In this document: positions 42,899 through 54,425 of the stretch, in pieces
How positions within the stretch are numbered: position 1 is the first letter of the stretch
Layout of the letters: each line of letters opens with the position of its first letter
Assembly: GCA_963576735.1 (NCBI GenBank)
Contig: OY755187.1
Span: 4,960,001-5,024,000, forward strand
From: Bedellia somnulentella
Lineage: Eukaryota; Arthropoda; Insecta; Lepidoptera; Bedelliidae
DNA: 64,000 nucleotides
Direction of reading: 5' to 3'
Program-made: the position numbers and the translations under genes
Notes under the pieces: generated by a model
Database searches by the model: none
What the model saw: the letters and a program-made list of their open reading frames with translations, nothing else
Told to the model about the DNA's origin: nothing

Positions 42899-43154
42899 AA
42901 AAATATCCATCACCCTTCTACCTCTACCTACCTAACTAGAAAGACTCGTCTTAATACCACTATAATATTCTTATATGTATGAATGACTAAGCGTACGTTG
43001 CTTGCGGGTTCCAAACTAACAAAACAAACAAACTGCTGCTAAACTTCTATTGATTTAAGTGGACAAAGCGTTAGTCTGTCTGTGGCTAGCTTTATTTCCA
43101 AGCAGCAAAGTTTTTAATGGATTATTTGCTGTGTCTCGTCACTGAATTAGAATA

Positions 43155-43325
43155 CCTCATTTATTTTGTTAGGTTTGTAGTATCGGGTAAAAATAGCATT
43201 AATCTATTTGTTGTCGCAGGTGTTGAAAGAAGCGAATAGTGTCGGGGTTTTTTAAGTGATTTCTGGGTGATGCGGGGTGGAGACCCATAACCAAACACAT
43301 TTATTTTATAATATTTTCCTTATAC
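43155..43325 (+). repeat. SINE-A decayed copy
   Basis: GTTTGTAGTATCGGGTAAAA to TTTTATAATATTTTCC; 3' third missing. The next copy begins directly after. Confidence 0.55.
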
Positions 43326-43327
43326 TT

Positions 43328-43579
43328 TTGCTGCGTAGTGTCGGCTTAGAATAACACTACCCCATTTCTTCCGGTGGGTGTACGTCAGACAGAGGTGACT
43401 AACGGTATTAGGGCTTTTAAGGGATTTTAGGGCGATGCGGTTGGAGACCCATCACCAAAAACCTTTATTTCACCATCTTTTTCCCACGCAACTTCCAAAA
43501 GTGGCTGAGGAATTTCTAATTCCCTAGCTCTGGTTACCCCTTCATGGGATTTATAGCCGTAAGTATATGTATGTATGTA
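43328..43579 (+). repeat. SINE-A full-length copy
   Basis: TGCTGCGTAGTGTCGGCTTA to GCCGTAAGTATATG with a TATG tail. A 45-bp echo of the family's 3' part follows at 43580-43624. Confidence 0.87.
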
Positions 43580-43624
43580 ACTTCCAAAAGTGGCTAAATA
43601 ATTTTCTGATTCTGGCTACCACTA

Positions 43625-43941
43625 CCTACTGTGACCTTTAGCAATAAAATGTGTCCTCATTTGATCAATACAACGCGGTATTGTCAGTATTTACACTTCA
43701 ACATTCTCGACTGTACAAGATACTGTCACATAATGTGAACTAAGTGATATGTCATGGCTGCACTATTACTCACATGTTAAGTGGCGAAGCTTAAGTAAGT
43801 TTGCGACAGTTTTGCAGAATCACGACAGATTGGTGACAGCAAACTCTTTAATGGATTGTAAGTAAATGTAAAAGTGTTGTGTTGTGTTGTATTGTGAAAT
43901 TTTACTTTATTTGGAAGTTTAAAGGGAAATTTCAATAGTAC
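43625..43941. other. Non-coding stretch
   Basis: Nothing recognised. Confidence 0.4.
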
Positions 43942-44163
43942 ATACACTCATATACTCACGGCTATAAATTCCTACAAGGGGTAGCCAGAGCTTCAAAATA
44001 AAAAACTGTCAGGCAAAAATTGTAAAACATAGGTTCTTGGTGATGGCATTCCAACCGCATCGCCCAAAAATCCCTTAGAAAGCCCCAGTACTCTTAGCTA
44101 CCTCTTATGAGCACCCACGGAAAGAAATGGCGTGGTGCTATTCTAAGCCGACACTCCACAGCA
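43942..44163 (-). repeat. SINE-A copy
   Basis: CATATACTCACGGCTATAAA to GCCGACACTCCACAGC, with an internal gap. Confidence 0.8.
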
Positions 44164-45280
44164 AATATTAATAGCCAATAGTAAGAATCATCAATGCTAA
44201 TTAAGTGCTGTTATTATTTGCTATGCCAGAAACCATGTTTATCTCAGTTGTTTTATATTTTATTCTTATAATATCATTGTTTTTTTTTAAGTTTAAGTCA
44301 TATTAAAGTTGTCTCGTCCTTAGTTTAATAACAACTGTATTTTTTTTATTTTTCCTGCATTTTTCTGTATTGTATTACGGGTACGCCACGGGGGGCCAAC
44401 AAACTAATGTATTTCACTATTTCTATTAATCATGTTGTGAGAAACCAAAAACGATTGTTCAACATAACAATCAAAGTCTCTATTTTAAAAAAACCCCTTA
44501 CATCAAAGCAACCAAACCAAACTGCGGAAAACCGACCAAATTGTTTGCGAAAATGACTTTTTAAAAATAAAAGGGACAACGCCGGGTCTGATAGTGCCTG
44601 TCAAATTCACAACAGACAGCCAATGCGCTTGCAATAAAAAATACTTTTTTCGTAGACTGTAGAAAGCAGAAATTTTTAACGGCACAAAAAAAGATGTTTT
44701 GTTTACCCCATATTGCTACGAAGAGAAGGTAGAAGTATTAATTATTAAACATCATGCTACACTTTGTGACCTATTGTTGAGAGTACTTTTCATTTCACCG
44801 TGTACTTTGTACCCTGTCGTATAATGCCCTCTTGTGAAATGTACTCTTATTAACTGTCTCTATAGCATTAATTTCTACCAAGGTTTAAAAACACTAGTGT
44901 ATATTATTTATAACTACCTTATTCGCAGTTCATGGAAAAACATCTTATATGATAACGTTATTTAAAGATAGACAAAGGACGTCAACTTTCTGACGAAACG
45001 GTACTCGTGTAGGTTGTACACAGGTAGTATACAGTCGCCTGTCTGTTTGTGTTGTGAGGATTATTACACCCACGTGATATGATTTTATGTTGGATAATTA
45101 AATGAATGAATTGGTGAGGATGTGTAGGATGTGTAGTGATGTGTAGGCAATCTTTTAAAGTAATATAATGATTAATATCTACTTAGAATATGTGAAATTA
45201 CGAAGTTTCTTTTCTTTTTACACAAACTTCGTCACATAAATTATCTATATATTTTTTTAACTATTATTAATTGTTTTGTA
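44164..45280. other. Non-coding stretch
   Basis: No gene or repeat family recognised. GTACGCCACGGGGGGCC near 44390 is a small GC island. Confidence 0.5.
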
Positions 45281-45454
45281 GAATGACAATCAATAAATAT
45301 GCGGGAAAAACTATAAGTCAAGATACAATAGCTGTTTCAGGGAAAATAGAAAAGTCCTATAAGAAGAAATAGGACCTTTAATAACACAATTACCATCCTA
45401 TTCCCTTAGTTTCCTCATACCGCACGAAATAGTAGAGATGATGACGTGCTATCC
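45281..45454 (+). repeat. Local duplication D2, copy 1
   Basis: Shares AACTATAAGTCAAGATAC, TATAAGAAGAAA, TTTCCTCATACCGCACGA and AGATGATGACGTGCTAT with copy 2. A SINE-B fragment (minus strand) follows at 45477-45580. Confidence 0.7.
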
Positions 45455-45593
45455 CGAGCCTCAACTCAAACTCAAACGTTCACGCCGTAAATCCCCTAAA
45501 GGGTTGGCAGGCCTATCGTCGTTTTGTACGAAGACAGTGTCACAGGACACCACTGAGCCATGTGGGTTTCCTCACGATGTTTATAAATATATA

Positions 45594-45921
45594 TGTGATA
45601 AATAGATATGTGGGAAAAGCTATAAGTCAAGATACCAGAGCTGTACCTATAAGAAGAAAGAGGAAGTGAGCTTTAATCACACAATTTCCATTCCAACCCC
45701 TAAGTTTCCTCATACCGCACGATACATTGTTTTTAATCCAGCAAATCTTTCCATTCTTGGGTTGTCTGGAAGAGATCGCTCTTAGTGATAAGACCGCCAG
45801 TTGTACTTTGGCTTTTGTACCGATCTTTTTTTTTGTAATTGTTGTTTTTTTGTGATGTGCAATAAAGAGTTTTTTATTTTTATTATTTTATTTTATATAC
45901 AAGAGATGACGACATGCTATA
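45594..45921 (+). repeat. Local duplication D2, copy 2, interrupted by a LINE tail
   Basis: 45594-45730 and 45899-45921 match copy 1. Between them, 45731-45895 is a LINE 3' tail (GGCTCTTAGTGATAAGACCG-like, GTGATGTGCAATAAAGAG, TTATT tail) homologous to 21870-22009. ATACA borders both sides. Confidence 0.7.
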
Positions 45922-46264
45922 GCAAATCATACGACATATTTATGAATATTAGATCCCACACACCAAATCAAAAGCAATCCACGCGTCGACAGGATCTAGT
46001 CTCTCGAACGTTCCGGAATAGTTGTCCATTAATATTAAACAAACAATTTGTAGGCAGAAGTACAGACAGTTTTGACATGGAAATAACGCTCGCTGCTTGA
46101 TGCAAATCATGGATAATCCCTTTGTTGGAAATACAGTTAGCTCGGTGAAGAGCTGACGATTGTTTTGCATTTATTGATCTTTCGGTGTTGTCGAACACTT
46201 CAAGTGGAAGGTTCTCAATAAATTGTAGTGTTTTATACTCTTTTTCTTATATTTTCAACAAAAC
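45922..46264. other. Non-coding stretch
   Basis: Three short overlapping frames exist but none has family resemblance. Confidence 0.45.
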
Positions 46265-46503
46265 TCGTGTAGTGCCGGCTTAGTGTCACTACACTACCAA
46301 TGGGTGTCGTAAGAGGCGACTAAGGGTGTGGGGCTTTTTTAAGTGATTTGATGCGATGCGGTTGAAGACCCATTACCAACAATACTTTATTTCTACCGTC
46401 ATTTTCCCCAACAACTTCCAAATGTGGCCGAAGAGTTTCTAGCTCTGAAGCTCTGGCTACCCCTTTTAGGATATAAGGCTGTGAATATATGTATGTATGT
46501 GTA
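46265..46503 (+). repeat. SINE-A copy
   Basis: CTCGTGTAGTGCCGGCTTAG to GGCTGTGAATATATGTATG. Confidence 0.82.
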
Positions 46504-47230
46504 TGTAGTGCATATGAAAGAGCCAGAATGTGTAAACGTGCATGTAAGCAATGTTGCTTTTCAAATTTAAAATCACCTCAAAATTTTGAATCACTCTATT
46601 ATACTTTCAAACAAATGTCCCGCGTGCTCTGATCCCCAATAAACAAGAAACAAACATACAAACTCATAACTTCCCCGGACCATCGAGCGGTATATCACGG
46701 TCGAACAAATACTATTAACGGAACCAAATCAGGAGTTACGAACACCCGCGAAACCTTAATAACTTTCCTGTTAATACCTTTGAAGATTATACTAGTGCCT
46801 GTTCGTATTGCGCTACTTGAATGTTATTAGTTTGTTAAGACTTGTATTGAGAGTAAAGTGAAAGTAGAGTACATAGGAAAAGTGGAAACTATCTTTTAAA
46901 TGATTTTATCAATGTCATGTTTAAATATTTAAAAAATTTAGTTCCATAAATGTCTTTAAAAAACTTGAAGAGGCACGATACTAGGATACTACGATATAGC
47001 TTAGTGAAAACAGAGTCAAGTCTACATGTCCATGTCTTTTAAATTGAAATGTACTATGCTTTTATCAACTTTGTTAATGTTGGCGAACCCATTCTAAGGA
47101 ATTACACATTGATTCATTTTATTAGTCATTTCACAGTGAGTTCGAAATACTCGGAACAATTAAGGCGCTAAAATGTTTCGAGATATTCGATTAAATAAGT
47201 ACTCATGCCGACCTAACGGTGATTTACAAA
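46504..47230. other. Non-coding stretch
   Basis: Nothing recognised. Confidence 0.5.
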
Positions 47231-47466
47231 CATATACTCACGGCTCTAAATCCCTAGAAGGGGTAGCCAGAGCTAAGGAATTTGAAATTTCTCAGCTGCT
47301 TTTAACTTAACTAGTGGGGAAAAGATTGTAAAATAGAGGTTGTTGGATGGGTCTCCAACCACATCGCCCAAAAATCCATTAAAAAGCCCGAATACCCTTA
47401 GTCGCCTCTTACGTACACCCTGGGGAAAAAACGTGGTAATGCTATTCCAAGCCGACACTACACAGT
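47231..47466 (-). repeat. SINE-A copy
   Basis: CATATACTCACGGCTCTAAA to GCCGACACTACACAG. Confidence 0.83.
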
Positions 47467-47562
47467 TATTATTATATATATATGTCCCTGAAATAAATAT
47501 AGATCCAAATCAGAAATGCTTCAGACGTTTAAGAAGTAGAGCAGAGAAACATTTCTAAGATA

Positions 47563-47830
47563 AACATAACATAACATAAACGTTCACGCCAAATATCCCC
47601 GAAGGGGTTGGCAGAGGTACTTATACTTCTGAACATCACGTGACTTTGTTACCTGGTGTTCAGAGTACCCACGTTTTGCATGGACAGTGTACTCACGTGA
47701 TAGGGGGCAGGCCTATCGCCGTTTTGTACGAATACACTGTCACATGACTAAGTTAAACTCAGTCATGTGGGTTTCCTCACGATATTTTCCCTCACCGTTA
47801 ACAACCATGATAAATTAACTACACATATGT
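47563..47830 (-). repeat. SINE-B copy without head
   Basis: Reverse copy preceded by (ACATA)n at 47563-47576, from ACGTTCACGCC to the AAATTAACTACACATATGTC region. Confidence 0.82.
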
Positions 47831-47954
47831 CTTTCTAAATAAATGATAAAATTGGTGATGGTGATGCGTCCCTAGCCATATCGCTCATCACTCACAAACT
47901 GAATCACTTTAATAGACTCAACAAAATTCACCTCTTACGACACCAATGTTTTTA

Positions 47955-48046
47955 ATTAGAATGTTTTGTTCATGCAAACCTCATTGGGGATTATTATCCG
48001 CTTATTACCGCTGGTGTCGAAATTTTTCTTTCCTTTATTTATTACG
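47955..48046 (-). mobile_element. tRNA-foldback remnant
   Basis: AATTAGAATGTTTTGTTCAT, CCTCATTGGGGATTATTAT and GTGTCGAAATTTTTCTTTCC join the family's two arms with most of the core and tRNA lost. Confidence 0.65.
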
Positions 48047-48285
48047 GTAAGATAAGATGGTAATGTTAGTAGAGGACGACCACGGAGAACACACTTGGAC
48101 CAAATTGAGAGTGTGCTCAAAAAGGCTGGCGTCCGAAGTATGAAGAATGAAAGAGCATGTATGAAAAGATTGATGGATGTAACGAAGCTAGAGATGTTTG
48201 TCAGGATCGTACGAAGTGGCGATCAATAGTCTATGCCTACCCCAATGGGAACTAATGACGTGAGTATATGTATGTATGTATGTTT
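48047..48285 (+). mobile_element. LINE 3'-end fragment (family L3)
   Basis: Reads RGRPRRTHLDQIESVLKKAG, then VRSMKNERACMKRLMDV before the frame degrades, with a TATG tail. The GRPRRTxxDQ element is typical of the end of RTE-like reverse transcriptase ORFs. Confidence 0.7.
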
Positions 48286-49287
48286 ATTTATTACCCATGA
48301 TTTTAATGCTATTTTAAGTCACAGCAAATACAAATACTTACTCACCAAAATATACTAAAAATATCTTCCAACTTAATACATGTCGTAGTATGAACACGGC
48401 GTTACAAAACTTAGACCATAAAATTAGGTATATCAGCTTATACCAGTCTAAGTTTCACAAGTAGCTTATGTTTTATGAGGAAAAATTAACTTAATGGACT
48501 TTCCAGCGCAATATTGGACGAGGAATGAATATTATACAAAAAATGCAACTAATGTAGACATGGAATTTGAGTTTTTAGGGTTCGCATTAAAAAGGTGAAA
48601 GATGAACATAATATGTCTTGCGAGATACGCGGCTCAGCCAGAACCAATTTGGATGTTTTTTTGTTGCTTAATTGTTGTAATTATTGATTGCCAAATAAAT
48701 CATTTTTCTTTCCTTCTTTATTAGATTTCGATATCTGTCTCTCCGTCTGTTACCAAGCTGTATCTCATGAACACAGGAGAATTTTGTTGTCTATAACATA
48801 AGCTATAACAACAAACACTAGAATAAGAAGTATTTAAATATTTTAAGGGGGCTCATTTACAATTATACATATTTCATTGCTCGGCCTATATTGCTATAAT
48901 GCTGAGTTTTCATTGTAGTGGGAGCCGATTTGCACTTAGCCTGTTTAATTTATTTATAAATGGTATAGTTATTTTTAAGGCTTTATTATTACATTTTGGA
49001 ATATAAACTTTTATTTAATGATTATGCCAAATATATTTGTTGAATTAAAAACTAGCTAAGAAAATTTAGTTTTAAAATTCACAACCTTAAGTAGCGGCAA
49101 TTATACACGCAAACAAAAGAAATACTACTATTAAAAAATAAACAGATGAAAGGAAAATTGACCATAAATATTAGTAAAAGTACAAAACAAAACACGTAAG
49201 TCAAGTCTTGGTTTCTGGGGTAGGCAAAGACCATGTCACTTTGTAGTAACCTGGCAAACCTATAAAAACTACTTTTAATAGTAGTTG
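48286..49287. other. Non-coding; AGGGTTC-type repeat remnant
   Basis: 48579-48860 carries TTTTTAGGGTTCGCAT, TCTGTCTCTCCGTCTGTTAC and ATCTCATGAACACAGG, a relative of the AGGGTTCCG repeats. A short L3 LINE piece (minus strand) may lie at 49213-49275. No gene. Confidence 0.45.
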
Positions 49288-49459
49288 CTGCTGTGTAGGC
49301 TTAGAATAGCACTACCCCATTTCTTCCGGTGGGTGTACGTAAGAGGCAACTAACGGAATTGGGGCTTCCAAAAGTGACTGAGGAATTTCTTATTTCGAAG
49401 CTCTGGCTACACCTGCTATGGATACATAGCCATGAGTATACGTATGTATGTATATGTAT
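49288..49459 (+). repeat. SINE-A copy with internal deletion
   Basis: The 5' part to AACGGAATTGGGGCTTCC is fused to the 3' part from AAAAGTGACTGAGG. Its (TATG)n tail is the target of the next element. Confidence 0.82.
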
Positions 49460-50081
49460 TAGGGATGTAACGAATGTCAGTTTTTAAGCATTCGCGAATA
49501 CGGCGGTTTCAAATTTGACGCCGTTTGTCTATCATCGTCCCGAGAAATAAATAAATGTGAGAATCAGAAACGAGAAGAGAGAAATGAGAAGGTTAAGTGT
49601 ATGTTGTTTAGTTTTTAAAAAGAATATAAAGATTTGAATTTTCTTTCTTAGAAAATTAAGTTTATTTTATTTTTAAGTTTAAATAATTATCAAAGTGTGT
49701 GTATGTGTAGGCAAGACGAAGACTGATCAAAGCACTATTTTATGTACCTACTTAATAAGACTGCCTAAACATGAACACAGTACTATTTGTTTTGTAATGT
49801 CATCATAAGAACTGTGATTTATTAACACAAAAAAGGTAAATTCTAAAAAGAAAAAAATGTTAAGTTCGAATTATCGTTTAACAATTAAAAAGAAAATATA
49901 TTAATACTATTTTGTTTCATTTAAATTTACCTAATATTGTCATAACATTCTGTGTTTTTGCAATTTCATATTCGCAATTTATTCAAAAGATATTCACGAA
50001 TGCGAATGCGAATGCGAATATAAAAAATCAGGCGAATATTCGCGAATGCGAATGCAAATGCGAATATTCGTTACATCACTA
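49460..50081. mobile_element. Non-autonomous hAT-like element, 622 bp
   Basis: Ends TAGGGATGTAACGAATG and ATTCGTTACATCACTA are inverted, flanked by ATATGTAT (49452-49459, 50082-50089), an 8-bp duplication as hAT makes. Subterminal GCGAATGCGAATGCGAAT repeats (49993-50065) could be transposase sites. No transposase is encoded. Confidence 0.87.
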
Positions 50082-50133
50082 ATATGTATGACATTAGCTA
50101 AAATATCATCTCCAAAAATCGAGAAATTATACC

Positions 50134-50190
50134 TATAATTAGAATGTTTTGTTCATGAAAACCTCATTTATTATTTATCGTTTATTTATT
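50134..50190 (-). mobile_element. 57-bp tRNA-foldback mini-copy with target duplication
   Basis: Flanked by the 12-bp AGAAATTATACC (50122-50133, 50191-50202). Only the family's conserved end (TTGTTCATGAAAACCTCAT) and an arm scrap (TTATTTATCGTTTATTTATT) remain. The paralogous site near 51005 lacks the insert. Confidence 0.82.
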
Positions 50191-50985
50191 AGAAATTATA
50201 CCCATCCCAAACCGGTCGGTGTTGGTAACTAATATATTTATCCCGGATAATCGTGCGTAGTTTAACATCCACTCGCACTTTGGAATGTTTGAAAACTTGC
50301 CAACATGCTATGCGGGTACGGTGGGACTCTCGTCTGGCTTTATGTTTGTATAGTTTTATTTGTTACTGGTATACCGTGTTGGGATAGCCATATAATCAGA
50401 ATCAAAGAAGACTAAAAAGCTTATTCCATTTGTCTGAATGAAGACGTCTGAAAGCCACAGAATCTGAATTCAGACTAGTGGAATAACGTTCAAACTGAAA
50501 TTTGTGTAGTGGAATAACAAGCGTCTGCGGCAGTAACTTCGAAGGACGTCTGAATTCAGCAACGACAAAGTGTAATGGAATAAGCTCTTAAACCAATTTA
50601 GCAAACAACCTAGATGGTTCAGCAAAAAGAAATTTAAGGAGAATTAAATGAAGCAAAAAATAAACACTTTAAAACTTCTTCGTTCGGGAAATAGAACTAA
50701 AATTTATTTTTTCACGATATAAAGCATAATTTTATTAAATTTTATTATTACATTGAAGTGTAGCGCCGGCTTAGAATGTCACTGCCCCTTTTTACCCACA
50801 GGTATAAGAAGCGACAAACGGTATGAGGCTTTTTAAGTGGTTTTTGGGCGATACGGTTGGAGACCCTACACCAAAGATACTTAATGTCTACCATCTTGTC
50901 CCCCATCAACCCCCAAATGTGACTGAGGAGTTTCTAGCTCTGAAGCTCTTGCTACCACTTTTTAGGATTTATAGCCGTAAGTAAA
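50191..50985 (+). repeat. Segmental duplication D3, copy A
   Basis: Begins AAATTATACCCATCCCAAAC and includes TTTAACATCCACTCGCACTT, a GTTACTGGTATACCGTGTTGG region, CAAACAACCTAGATGGTTCA and a SINE-A copy at 50757-50985. No coding sequence. Confidence 0.82.
50757..50985 (+). repeat. SINE-A copy in duplication A
   Basis: GTGTAGCGCCGGCTTAGAAT to TTATAGCCGTAAGT. Confidence 0.8.
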
Positions 50986-51006
50986 ATATCTTCCCAACAA
51001 TCAACA

Positions 51007-51992
51007 AAATTATACCCATCCCAAACCGGTCGGTGTTGGCGAGTAATATATTTATCCCGGATAATCCTGCGTAGTTTAACATCCACTCGCACTTTGGAAT
51101 GTTTGAAAACTTGCCAACATGCTATGCGGGTACGGTGGGACGCTCGTCTGGCTTTATGTTTGTACTGTTAAATTTGATAAAGTGCAGACTTTGAGGGTTA
51201 AATACCCTTAAAGGCTAACTTGAACTTAGTCATGTGACAGTGCATTCGTACGAAAACGGCAATAGGCCTGCCCCCTATCACGTGAGTGCATTATTGGTGT
51301 CCCGTGTTGGGTTGGGATAGATTTAGAATCAGAGAAGACTAAAAAACTATTGAGCAAAAAACCTAAATGATTCAGGAGGAACCTGGTTCTTAAATAGGAG
51401 ACATAAGTTCAAATCCTGAGTCATGTTTGTATGTATGTAAGTGTGTTCCACCAAAGATCCTAAACTTCAGAACAGATATTCCTATTAAAGTTCCATGTTT
51501 GTGTTGTTATATTTTGTTACTGGTATCCAGTGTTGGGATAGTCATAGATTCAGAATCAGAAAAGAGTAAACAACTTCAACGCAAACAACCTAGATGGTTC
51601 AGCTAAAAGGAGTTTAAAGAGGTGTAAGCGAAGCAAAACATGAATACGTTAAAATTTCTTCGTTCGGGAAATAGATTCTTAGAAATATAAAGTTAAATTT
51701 TGTTTTTAATGATACGCGGCAGAATTTTATTAAAATTTATAATTATATTGCCATGAAGTGCCGGCTAAGAATGTCACTACCCCTTTCTATCTAGGGGTGT
51801 CGAAACGTAAGAGGCGACTTAGGTTATGGCACTTTTTTAAATGGGTTTTTGGGCGATGCGGTTAGAGACCCATCGCCAACCATACTTTATTTCTAAAATC
51901 TTCTCCCCTATCAACTTCCAAATGTGGCTGAGATGTTTCTAGCTCTGAAGCTCTGGCTACCGCTTTTTGAGATTTATGGTCGTGAGTTTATG
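51007..51992 (+). repeat. Segmental duplication D3, copy B
   Basis: 51007-51167 is almost identical to copy A; 51500-51992 matches the rest more loosely. Between them, ~330 bp is unshared and includes a SINE-B fragment (51225-51300). Copy B carries its own SINE-A at 51752-51992. Confidence 0.8.
51752..51992 (+). repeat. SINE-A copy in duplication B
   Basis: AAGTGCCGGCTAAGAATGTC to TATGGTCGTGAGTTTATG. It sits at the position corresponding to the copy in A, so it probably predates the duplication. Confidence 0.8.
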
Positions 51993-52215
51993 TATGGTTA
52001 TTAAATTATTGAACGTGCCTCCGAGTGTACAAGCATAGCATGGATATTACAGCACTACTGAATTTAACTATGAAATAATCTGAATTCCAATTTATGTTTG
52101 ATAGCTTTATTGCGTTATTTTAAAAACAAAGCTATGAAGTATTTAATAAAGGTCGCAATGTAACTGAAACATTTTTTGATATTCCTTTTTAAATTTTCAT
52201 ATTGATATTTATTAA

Positions 52216-52530
52216 CTGATATAACCGTGAAAGCAGTGGGTACACCGCTTATCGTACAGATAATCAGGGTTCAAATCCCGGCTCGGGCCTTCACCTTTTT
52301 CTAAAGTTATATGTGTGGTTAATTTGTCACGGTTGTTAACGGTGAGGGAAAACATCGTGAGGAAACCCACATGGCTAAGTTGTACTTAGTCATGTGACAG
52401 TGTATTCGTACAATCCAAGTACAAGTACAACATGGGTACTCTGAAAAACAGGTGACAATATCACGCGATGTTCAAAAGTATTAGTACCTCAGCCAACTCC
52501 TTCGGGGATCTACGGCGTGATCTTTAGGAT
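52216..52530 (+). repeat. SINE-B copy with tRNA head
   Basis: Head AACCGTGAAAGCAGTGGGTA with B box GGGTTCAAATCCC; body with a gap after TGTATTCGTACAA. Ends ACGGCGTGATC. Confidence 0.83.
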
Positions 52531-52562
52531 TTGAGATTTATTAACTGGTCTGTATAGCTTTG

Positions 52563-52742
52563 TAGCTGTGTAGTGTCGGCTTAGAATTGCACTTCCCCAT
52601 TTCTTCCGGTGGGTGTACGTAAGAGGCGACTAACGGTATTGGGGCTTTTTAAGGGATTTTTGGGCGATGCGGTTGGAGACCCTTTATTCTACCATCTTTT
52701 CCCCACTCAACTTCCAAAAGTGGCTGAGAAATTTCTAATTTG
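52563..52742 (+). repeat. SINE-A copy, 3' truncated
   Basis: GCTGTGTAGTGTCGGCTTAG to GTGGCTGAGAAATTTCTAAT; it has no tail. Confidence 0.82.
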
Positions 52743-53293
52743 TCTAATTGTAAGTAATCTTGTCTCAGTCTCTGTGTACATTCTATTTTATCTTTTACTT
52801 ATGTGAAACTTCGTACTCTTTGGCTTTATTCTAGAATATTTAGTTTTTCTTTATTTTATTTTATCATAAGTACGAGTGGCATCATTAGTGGCGAGATTTA
52901 AGAAATGAACACATAATTTTCTCCCTGTACTTAAATAATTTCATTTACATAAATTAAAATAATGTCAGTTTTTCCATTTTATCACTGGTATGGAAAGGTC
53001 GATAAATTTTTTCAAACACAAAGGAAATATTATTTATAAAAAAAAAATTTTGAACAAGAATGGAAACACTTTGACAGCCATTTGACGGAAACCTAACTTT
53101 TTATACAAAATTCGATAAATAATGATATCATGAAATATATTTTTTTATAACTTAGGGTTAAATTGTACTGTAATATGTCCGTTTTCTAATAAAAAAAAGC
53201 TTTATAATTAAATAGAACCACCTTAGAAGCACATCCAATCGAACATAAAAACAACTTTAGAAATCCATTGCCTAACATACAAACAAAAAACAC
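52743..53293. other. Non-coding A/T-rich stretch
   Basis: No gene or repeat recognised. Confidence 0.5.
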
Positions 53294-53327
53294 ATAGAAT
53301 GGAATAAATAAAGGAAAGAAAAATTTC

Positions 53328-53400
53328 GACACAGGCGGGATTCGAACCCGCGACCTCGGGTAAACGCCCCCGTCGCTCTTGCCAATTGAGCTACCGTGTC
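53328..53400 (-). tRNA. tRNA-like unit (minus) of the foldback element
   Basis: Acceptor GACACGG/CTGTGTC, and T arm GCGGG/CCCGC with TTCGAAT. The extra A in the D arm and the G-rich anticodon arm (GGGGGCGTTTACCCG) depart from a normal tRNA. Confidence 0.4.
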
Positions 53401-53499
53401 AATGGCTGCCAGCGCGAAATTCTTCTATCCTTTATTTCTTTTACACATTTTAGTAGTGAAAGAAATAAAGGATAGAAGAATTTCGCGCTGGCAGCCATT

Positions 53500-53573
53500 G
53501 ATACGGTAGCTCAATTGGCAAGAGCGACGGGGGCGTATAACCGAGGTCGCGGGTTCGAATCCCGCCTGTGTCG
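53500..53573 (+). tRNA. tRNA-like unit (plus) of the foldback element
   Basis: Mirror of 53328-53400 with A2 to T changes (GATACGG) and GCGTATAACCG in the anticodon arm. The B box GGTTCGAATCC is intact. Not expected to act as a tRNA. Confidence 0.4.
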
Positions 53574-53672
53574 AAATTTTTCTTTCCTTTATTTATTCTT
53601 TATTTATTAGTAATAATCCCCACATGAGGTTTTCATGAACAAAAAGATTTAAATTATGATATAGAATCGAAT

Positions 53673-54413
53673 TGAGTATCTCCTGTTTTGAAGATTGAAG
53701 TCGGTCGAAAACAACGTTTTAACGCAAATTTCAAGCACGAAACACGACAGACACGCAATTAAAATAAATAGAAAACTAAATACGAATTGTATTCGAAAAA
53801 CCACTGCACTGGATGGCGTTTCATATGCAAATGACGAAAAAACAACGAAACCAGCGCTCTATCGCTCATGTCACGGTTTGTTTAAAAATTAAAACTACCC
53901 TCCACGTTCTAATTTATATTTCGAGAGATGTCCTTTGTACTAACACCGCATGACTATTATTATTTCGTTTATAAAATGTTTTAGGATATTAAATTTTCAA
54001 TGCTTTTACCATTTATGGTAATCATGGAAGCCTGCTTAAAAGTAGCATTTTTCTATGTTTTTCTCCTATTTGATCTTACCCACAGACACTGAAATGAATG
54101 TGTTTTAATGAGTATTTGAAACTTACATATATGATTCATAATTTATTAAGACAACGTTGGCCATTTTGAAAAATAAACTAGTAATTTAATCTATTATTTT
54201 TATCACATTTTTTTTTTTTAGTCTTACTTAGACTGAATTACTGGTCCAAGTTATAATTTCCACATATTATAGATGAACCCAAATGACTGAATTATACTTA
54301 AATTCACTTTCCAAATCTAAGCAATAAACGGATAATTAGACTATGTTGTGCATGACACCTCATGTGGGATTGACAGTTATTGTGACTTGGACAATTGCCA
54401 CGTTAGTAAATAT
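53673..54413. other. Non-coding stretch
   Basis: A 65-codon frame at 53695-53892 has no recognisable family. 54325-54362 is a foldback-family scrap (CCTCATGTGGGATT). Confidence 0.45.
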
Positions 54414-54425
54414 AACCTTTAAGTT

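Larger units (their letters stand above)
53306..53660 (+). mobile_element. tRNA-bearing foldback element, two-tRNA palindromic copy
   Basis: Flanked by a 12-bp near-perfect duplication (ATAGAATGGAAT 53294-53305; ATAGAATCGAAT 53661-53672). Two tRNA-like units face apart, at 53328-53400 (minus) and 53500-53573 (plus), so nearly the whole element is a palindrome with a short centre at 53436-53456. The right arm is complete (to AAAAGATTTAAATTATGAT). The left arm stops at AAATAAAGG. Confidence 0.88.
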
